From Saprospirales bacterium (GTDB lineage: Bacteria; Bacteroidota; Bacteroidia; Chitinophagales; Saprospiraceae): a stretch of DNA of 64,000 nt. Below the pieces are notes generated by a model. That model ran no database searches. It had not been told where the DNA came from and was given only the letters and a program-made list of their open reading frames with translations. Made by a program: the position numbers and the translations under genes. This document shows, piece after piece, positions 58,001 through 64,000 of the stretch. Positions within the stretch are counted from its first letter, which is position 1. Every line of letters begins with the position of its first letter. The stretch covers positions 130,273 through 194,272 of the forward strand of contig JADJBL010000007.1 in the NCBI GenBank assembly GCA_016703765.1. Reading direction: 5' to 3'.

Positions 58001-61000
58001 TGGGTTTCCATTAACAATTTTTACGTTATAATCATTTTGATTATTAACACTGAAGAAGTTTTCGATGCCTGTTTCCAATTTTGTCAAATAATCAATAATA
58101 ATATCTTCATGATAAGATAATATGACAACTGTGTAACTATTAGCATAAAAAACTCCAGCCCGGCCTTCGAAGCACAAATTTCCATCAAATATATTTTTCC
58201 CTTTGTTATCATTCTTGTTAACTGGAAGAAGAATGATAGGATAAAAAGAATAACTATTAATAAATTAGAAATATCAATTATAGAAGAATATTGGTAGTAG
58301 TATCCATCTACAAATACGGGCCCAGGTGAAGCATAACTATAAGATTGAAAAGACCTGCTGAATTGATTTCCTACCAGATTGCTAGCCAATGAAGTGTTTA
58401 TTGCCCTTTGCATGGTGTGGTTCTTATTTACTAATACAAAACTCAACAATGCAAAATCGTGGTATTGAATTATAGCACTTTTAGTATGGTATATTTTGTT
58501 TACTGTAACACTAGTACTTTTCCTTTTTAGTTTTAACTTGTAATCAATTTTATCGGTATCTAATGGAAAAGAAAATGTATTGGGTAATAGGAAAGAAGGA
58601 TAAGGACTTAATTCTGGGGCTCTCGTATTCGGATGGGATTTGAAATACCATGATTACACTGTTTACCCACGCATTGATCCACGGATTTTCATCGATTTCA
58701 ATCTTCCCGGAAGCATCTGTCGTTAATGGAATCGGTTTGTTGTAAGTAATAGGGATTTCCTCGTGAGTTAAAATCAATTACCGGTTATCCCAGTTGTGCA
58801 TTTATGTTACGGCTAATATTGGGGATGCCTGCGCCTGTTTCCCTGATCAATAAATGCAAAACTTGCCACCACTGTTTCTTTTCTATCGCTTACCTTTGAA
58901 GATCAGAAGGATTCAAAAATGGTAAGGGTGCTGGAGTCGTAGTGGATTCGGCTTGGATAGGCAAAGGATTTATATTAAGATTTGGTCCAACAAAAATAAG
59001 ATTGGCATTTCCTGCCAAATGAAGGTGAAGTGTTTTTAATTCAGGTAATTTTGGGAAGATTCAGCATATATATTTACAGGTTCTTTTCCTACTTTACGAT
59101 TAATCCATTTATTATTGAAATACTCTGCTTTATTCAAGAGTTGTCTCGAGATAATGTAAATTTTCTTTTGTTTTTGATAACTTTTGCCTGTTTCTTTGTA
59201 ATCATCATTTTTTTGATCGTCGTCGTTTTTCACACGAAATGTCGGCCAGAATAAAAATAAATTCCTGTTGAAAATAATTGGAACCACATGATCCTTCAAT
59301 ATCCAATCTACTTTTTCCCAGGGGTCCATTCAATAGAGGATTCACCAGGATACTCATACATTTCCTATAAAAATACTTATGCGGCAAATTGCGTGTGCGC
59401 CCTATCATATGGGTTTCTTTTCGCCCATTGGGTTTGTCTTCTACATACAGCCCCATCATTTCCGTTCCCCACTTCATCTAATTTGAGAATATAATTGCGC
59501 AATGCCTCTACCGCAGAATCGTGGGTGAGTTCGTTTTGCATCAATTCGCTTTCAAAAATCAAGAAAAATGGGCGTTTTGTCGTCGCGCAGGGAAGGTTCC
59601 ATCCAGTTTTCCGGGAAAAACAGGACTTTGCGGTTGGCTTCCCAGACCCGGTACCACTTGCGCCATTTTTTCCATTCCTGGGCGGCGTCGGCAGAAAGAG
59701 CCGGATTTTCATTTAAGTCAAGATATAAAGCGCCGGTTTGAAGCGGAACATCCGCGGGGACTTTCTAATTGCAGCAAAATCGCTGGATATACAACTGGAG
59801 TAGAGGAAATGGCTTTTTTGATCCGGGTGGTCATCATACAACTCCCCCATCTCGACATCGATCAAAACCAGCCGTACAGGTCATTCAGGTCTTTGAATGC
59901 ATTGTCCGAAATTGTTTGGATTGAGGGCCTTTCGCTCATAGAACCCCGGATATCGAAAATGTTGCAATAAATAAGCTGCCAAGGCATCTCGCTGTTGTTC
60001 TCTAATCCTGTTTCGGACTTCGGGAGCACGCTCCAGCCAGTCTTTTCGGCATACAGGGATCGAAATGCTTGTTTGATCGAATTGGCCGCCTGTTGCGTTT
60101 GATTGTGCTTTTGAACTGTTTTGTCAAGTTCTGCCCGGTCGGGTTGTTTTAAATAATACTTAAAAGAGCCTCATCTCTTTCTTTTTAATGGCCTCCACTT
60201 TCGCCCAGTTAGTACAGTCGTTTAAAGCGCCGCCGGATCTTCTGAAAATGTCGAGATATCGCAGAATGTGGAATAAAAACCTGTGGTCTTGGAATGTCGA
60301 CAGAGGTATAGCAGCGATAGGCTGTAAAATAGTGTTTGCAAAGCGCTTCTATAGATTTCTGGGGGGTTTGCAAAACTCGCTCAAAGGTTCAATATGGATC
60401 TCTGTTCGAAACAGGTTGGTTGGGTTTAGCCAGGTCAGATATTTTATCTAAAGAATGTCACCTTCCGATATCCGATGCGTACATGAAGCCAACTGAACCG
60501 TGTACAGCCATGGTTCGTACAGATTGGCATTCACGTGTACCGGCAATAAAGAATCGAAAATGAGCCAAATGTTTTTGTTCGCCGGGTTCATCCATTTCAA
60601 CAAAACAGGGGATAAATTTAAACGCCTTGTAACGATAGACGCTTTATGGAGTTTGTAATATACATTAAACTGGGTTTAAAAATTTGCCTCCGTTACTTCG
60701 ACATTCGGATGGCTGTTTACTAAACATCATCTTTCGTAAATACATCTATTGCCTTTTGAATTTCATTAGTGATCGCCCCTGCGGGAGGAAGCAGGTGTTC
60801 TTTTAATAAAGGCGATGTTTGGGAAGGCGTCATTCCCAATTGATCGCTGCATTTTTGAATAACGTATTGTTCGCTGAGCACCTTTCTCAGATAAGGCAGC
60901 ATGGCTTCTGCAATATTCTGAAAGCGGGTTGGAACACTTACTTCCAGAATACTTGCCTCAAAGCCGGATTTTGTAAAGAACCTGTTTTTAACATCTGGCC

Positions 61001-64000
61001 ATGAATTCCTCTCAGGCAATATGTACATCGAGTCCAGTTCGCCCTGAAATGAAGCGTTACCAGTATTTGCATCTGCCAATACTTCCCTCTGAGCAGGCAA
61101 GAGCGCTCCCGTTGAGAGTCCTTCCAGCTTCCCTTGGTATTTTTTTAATCGTGTAAAATTTTCGAGCCAGGGATTGAGGAATCTTCACCTCCTTGGAAAA
61201 TGTTCCCTCAAATATCTCTGGCTGGATGGAGCGGAAATTGCGCTGCAGTGATTTTCGGCTCGCTTTGAAAAGTTGCTCGATTTTATTATTGGCCGGTACC
61301 CGTGCCGGGTAAAAAACCCCTTCTAACTCAACCTTCGTACTATTACTCATCACCCCTTTAAATTCTAATTGTCCCGAACCGTTATCGTCCAGACTATATT
61401 GCAAAGCATAATGATCGCTGCAAATAGCAAAGAGGATAGTCAAATTCGACCTATCCTTGGCATCGTTAGAAAACTGGTTTATCAGGCCGATCAAAGTGGT
61501 ATACTCCGACTCTGTCAAACGTTTTAACATGGTCAGGTAGACAAAGCAGGCGCCGGTTTCAAGTCTATCACGATGGCCTCTATTTGTGACAATTGGTTGG
61601 CATGAAACACCCCCGGATTATTGATATTTAGTTGGGGAAGGCTATTGGGTGCATTAAAAACCAATCCAAGTGGCAATGTATAGGGCACAATTATCTTTTC
61701 CTCATCCTTAAGCGCTCCGATAATAGCTTTTATCATATCGCCATCCCAACCCAAAAGCGGCAATTTGGACGAAACCAGGTCTATGAGTGACTGTAATCCT
61801 GCTTTCGGATCCTCCACAAATGCCTCTGGCAACTGATTTTTCATCGGCAATTTTTCGCAGATTTGTTCGGATATCGCCCAATACAATACCCACCTCTTCC
61901 TTGGAAGGATGAAAACCCGCTTTATCGCCCGGCCTATCGCACAGCAAATATTCAAGTTCCGCTATCTCGAAGCCGGATGCTTTGATTTTATCTGTAGCCT
62001 CCAGAAATTGCCAGGTTTTTTTTGCGTATCGGTCGATGGTATTGGTATTGGCATCAACTGCTTCTGTAATCTTTGGCAAAGGACGAATACCCGTAATCTT
62101 TACTAGTGCCAGAAGTTCTTTGACAGTAACTCCCATACTCCCCGCCAGCAGCGAATAACGGTACAGGTGCGAAAGATTGTTCAGATTAAAAATAATTATC
62201 TTTTTTACTTTTTCGAACTCGCCGTCCAACTCGGTGAGCAGCGTTTGCAAATCAGCAGTCGTAGTTTCAAAAGCACTTGCCAGCAAAGGGAGCTGTTCTT
62301 CTATCAGCAGTTCTTCGTTGAGCGCTCCATTTTGTTTTACCAGCGCCTTCGGCCTTGCGCCAACCGCTTTGTTAAAAACAGAGACTCGTATAATGAAAAA
62401 ACTTGCCTGGCTTGCTGCCGGAATAATCCGGTGTACCGTATGGAATTGATGTTTCTGTAAAAGGCAAGCGGTTGCTCGGGGCTCTTATCCAGCTTTAATT
62501 TCATGCGCTGGAAATACCCTAGATTGGTAAGGAACGCATCGCCGCGTTGGTTCGTAAAATCATAAAGATGACGCTCTCTCGGAATAGCTTCAGATTGAAT
62601 CCCGTACGCCGTGCAAAACATATCCAGCGCTCTGTACGGCCAATCTAATTTGTTGGCTAAACGAAGGAAGCGAAGCAATTGCATCAAGGCATTTCCTTTA
62701 TCTTTATAAATCCCTAAAAGGCGCAACTTGCTCAGGTCCCAGAGCAAATCGCCGTAAGGCAATTGTTCGACTGCTTTTCCAATTCTCCCGAGGGAATATT
62801 TTGATCGAATGCGGCTATACCGATTCTTCTCGCGGTCCCTATCACTGGGTTTACATAAAAAGTATCCAATAATTCCAGCAATTGCACATTAGCTCGAGGA
62901 AGCGCGTTTCAATAACACGGTGACGAAACCAAGTAGCTCATCCCATTTCCCGGATATTTCCAATGAATGATCGGAAGGGTCAATCACTTTGTTTTTATCT
63001 TCCTGCTCAAACCCCCAATACTCCCAGGGCTCGTATTGTCTTCTATTGAAGACGTGTGTTCCCTCTATTTTTTGCAAAACGTTAGTGATGATCTTCCAAT
63101 CGATATCGGTCGACTGCCGACTTCCATAGCCATCAATCGTTCTTTATCAGTGCCAGTGCCAAAATATTGGATGATCTCATTGAGGCGATACCTCCATCGC
63201 CTTTGGATGCGCATGAATTTCTGTCGGAAACAAGGCTGAAGGGCAGAGATAATGGGTAAACGGCTTTCAGTTTTCCATATGCCCGGTAGTTGATTCGCTC
63301 CGGATGCGCTTTCAGGTTGGGTGTTTTCTCGCCGGTTTGAGGCCAGGGCAGAACAATCATCGTCAATTTCTCCGGGAGCTCTTCCGGTGGTGGAAAATGA
63401 TTTCATCATGCCGGGGACCCAAAACCGGGTTGTGTACTTGCTACAATACTGTCAACAGCATCCTCGTCATCTCCATTTTCTGGAATAACCGGCGCATTCA
63501 GTATATTCAGAATATCATAATCCTCGGAAGTGATCAAATTCGGCGGGATGAATTCACCGTCGCTATTACCCAGTAATAGTAGAGAATAAGACCATGATTT
63601 CTCAAACACCTCTAAATCAGGCCAGAATCCAGGATCTTGTTGGAAAAAATATTTTCAGCCTTGCCTCCTTTCATCGGGCCAACACGTAATCTTTTCAGGC
63701 GACTGAGATAGCGTTGTTTTATTTGACCATTTGGGAAAATGCCTACATCATTACTCAAGGGAAAATTACGCGCAATAAATTCGGGGCGAATTGCTTTCAG
63801 AAAGGCCCTTTTTGCCTTTTTGTATTTTGAGATGTCTTTAGAGGCTCCGAATAAATGTCCGGGGTAATTCCACGGCAAATTGAACAAGGTCTTAACCTGT
63901 TCCTTGTCTAATTTAATAATGAAAGCCTGAGAAGCACCGCTTCCTCCAATGCTTCATTGACCAGATCGATATATGGCAACTGTACATTGGTATTGTCGCA
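55034..64000 (-). pseudogene. Tc-toxin A-subunit (TcA) gene, partial, many frameshifts
   Basis: Minus-strand fragments in successive frames follow the order of TcA insecticidal-toxin proteins: CDNTNVQLPYIDLVNEALEE (63941-64000), LLRFLRLANKLDWPYRALDM (62.6 kb), NNLSHLYRYSLLAGSMGVTV (62.1 kb), GSCMMTTRIKKAISS (about 59.8 kb), ELFYHLPIMVATRL (57.8 kb), SINEATQIYMMAAEIF (57.45 kb). The shaft helices (AGYHRRQEEWKHQENLANLE, 56.4 kb) and the TcB-binding domain (55.3-56.2 kb) follow. TcA forms a pentameric pore-forming injection tube. The frame breaks every few hundred bases, and the N terminus lies beyond the right edge. The stop at 55034 assumes a shift near 55330; otherwise it is 55297. Either the gene is decayed or this part of the sequence is poorly corrected. 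Confidence 0.88.

Noticed and set aside
57900..59300. A separate membrane-protein gene inside the toxin segment
   Set aside because: Hydrophobic frames there (for example 58084-58449) are short and lie between recognisable TcA segments on both sides, so they are better read as out-of-frame or divergent parts of TcA.

Overview
The window looks like chromosomal DNA from a member of the Bacteroidota, most likely a Saprospiraceae/Lewinella-type bacterium (inference). The signs are PorP/SprF and a TPR-PD40-OmpA protein of the type IX secretion system, a DUF5686 outer-membrane protein, CotH-like and CRTAC1-like secreted proteins, BshC, a system II CcmE/CcmF pair with a CxxxY CcmE, TAnnTTTG -7 boxes, and almost no Shine-Dalgarno sequences. 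TTG and GTG starts and 1-8 nt start/stop overlaps (TAATG, ATGA, TTGA) are common.

Layout. 0-9 kb: two secreted hypotheticals, a DUF5686 gene broken by four frameshifts, then sbcD-sbcC. 9-11.7 kb: a coiled-coil protein, a membrane-anchored PspA-like protein, a short asparaginase-domain protein and a small membrane protein. 11.8-16.4 kb: two tandem CotH-like genes and a lipoprotein. 16.4-18.4 kb (minus): tRNA-Pro(CGG), tRNA-Thr(CGT), a DUF2807 lipoprotein and RlpA-SPOR. 18.5-21.3 kb: mnmA, a lipoprotein, rimM and a small ORF. 21.2-23.3 kb: uridine kinase facing a nucleoside transporter. 23.3-27.9 kb (minus): ccmE-ccmF-DUF2520-DinB. 28-30 kb: an FtsE-like ATPase and a photolyase. 30-31.8 kb (minus): coaE and a LOG-family gene. 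31.9-37.2 kb: T9SS porP/sprF, a PorE-like gene, a nuclease-fold pseudoenzyme and a HerA-like ATPase. 37.2-39.6 kb: a thioredoxin, ribD and an HNH-AP2 protein. 39.6-46.4 kb: accD, bshC, a CRTAC1-type lipoprotein and mnmH-selD. 46.5-49.3 kb (minus): an ECF sigma operon with an outer-membrane barrel, an anti-sigma candidate and a DUF4097-like protein. 49.4-52.4 kb: engB, an acyltransferase and a DEDDh exonuclease. 52.5-64 kb (minus): an accessory-looking segment holding a very large Tc-toxin A-subunit gene that runs off the right edge and is cut by many frameshifts, an unusual zinc-ribbon/multi-TM/HlyD-type fusion, and an unknown protein.

The genes link up in several places. MnmA makes the 2-thiouridine that MnmH, supplied by SelD, converts to 2-selenouridine in tRNA. 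Udk and the transporter form a nucleoside salvage pair. CcmE and CcmF are cytochrome c maturation genes. PorP/SprF and the PorE-like protein belong to T9SS.

Two cautions apply. Single-base frameshifts occur in conserved genes (accD, ccmF, the photolyase, the PorE-like gene, the adaptor), several at homopolymers, so many are probably sequence errors. In the Tc-toxin segment they are far denser. Also, several gene junctions carry long hairpins built from short tandem repeats, each with its own repeat unit.
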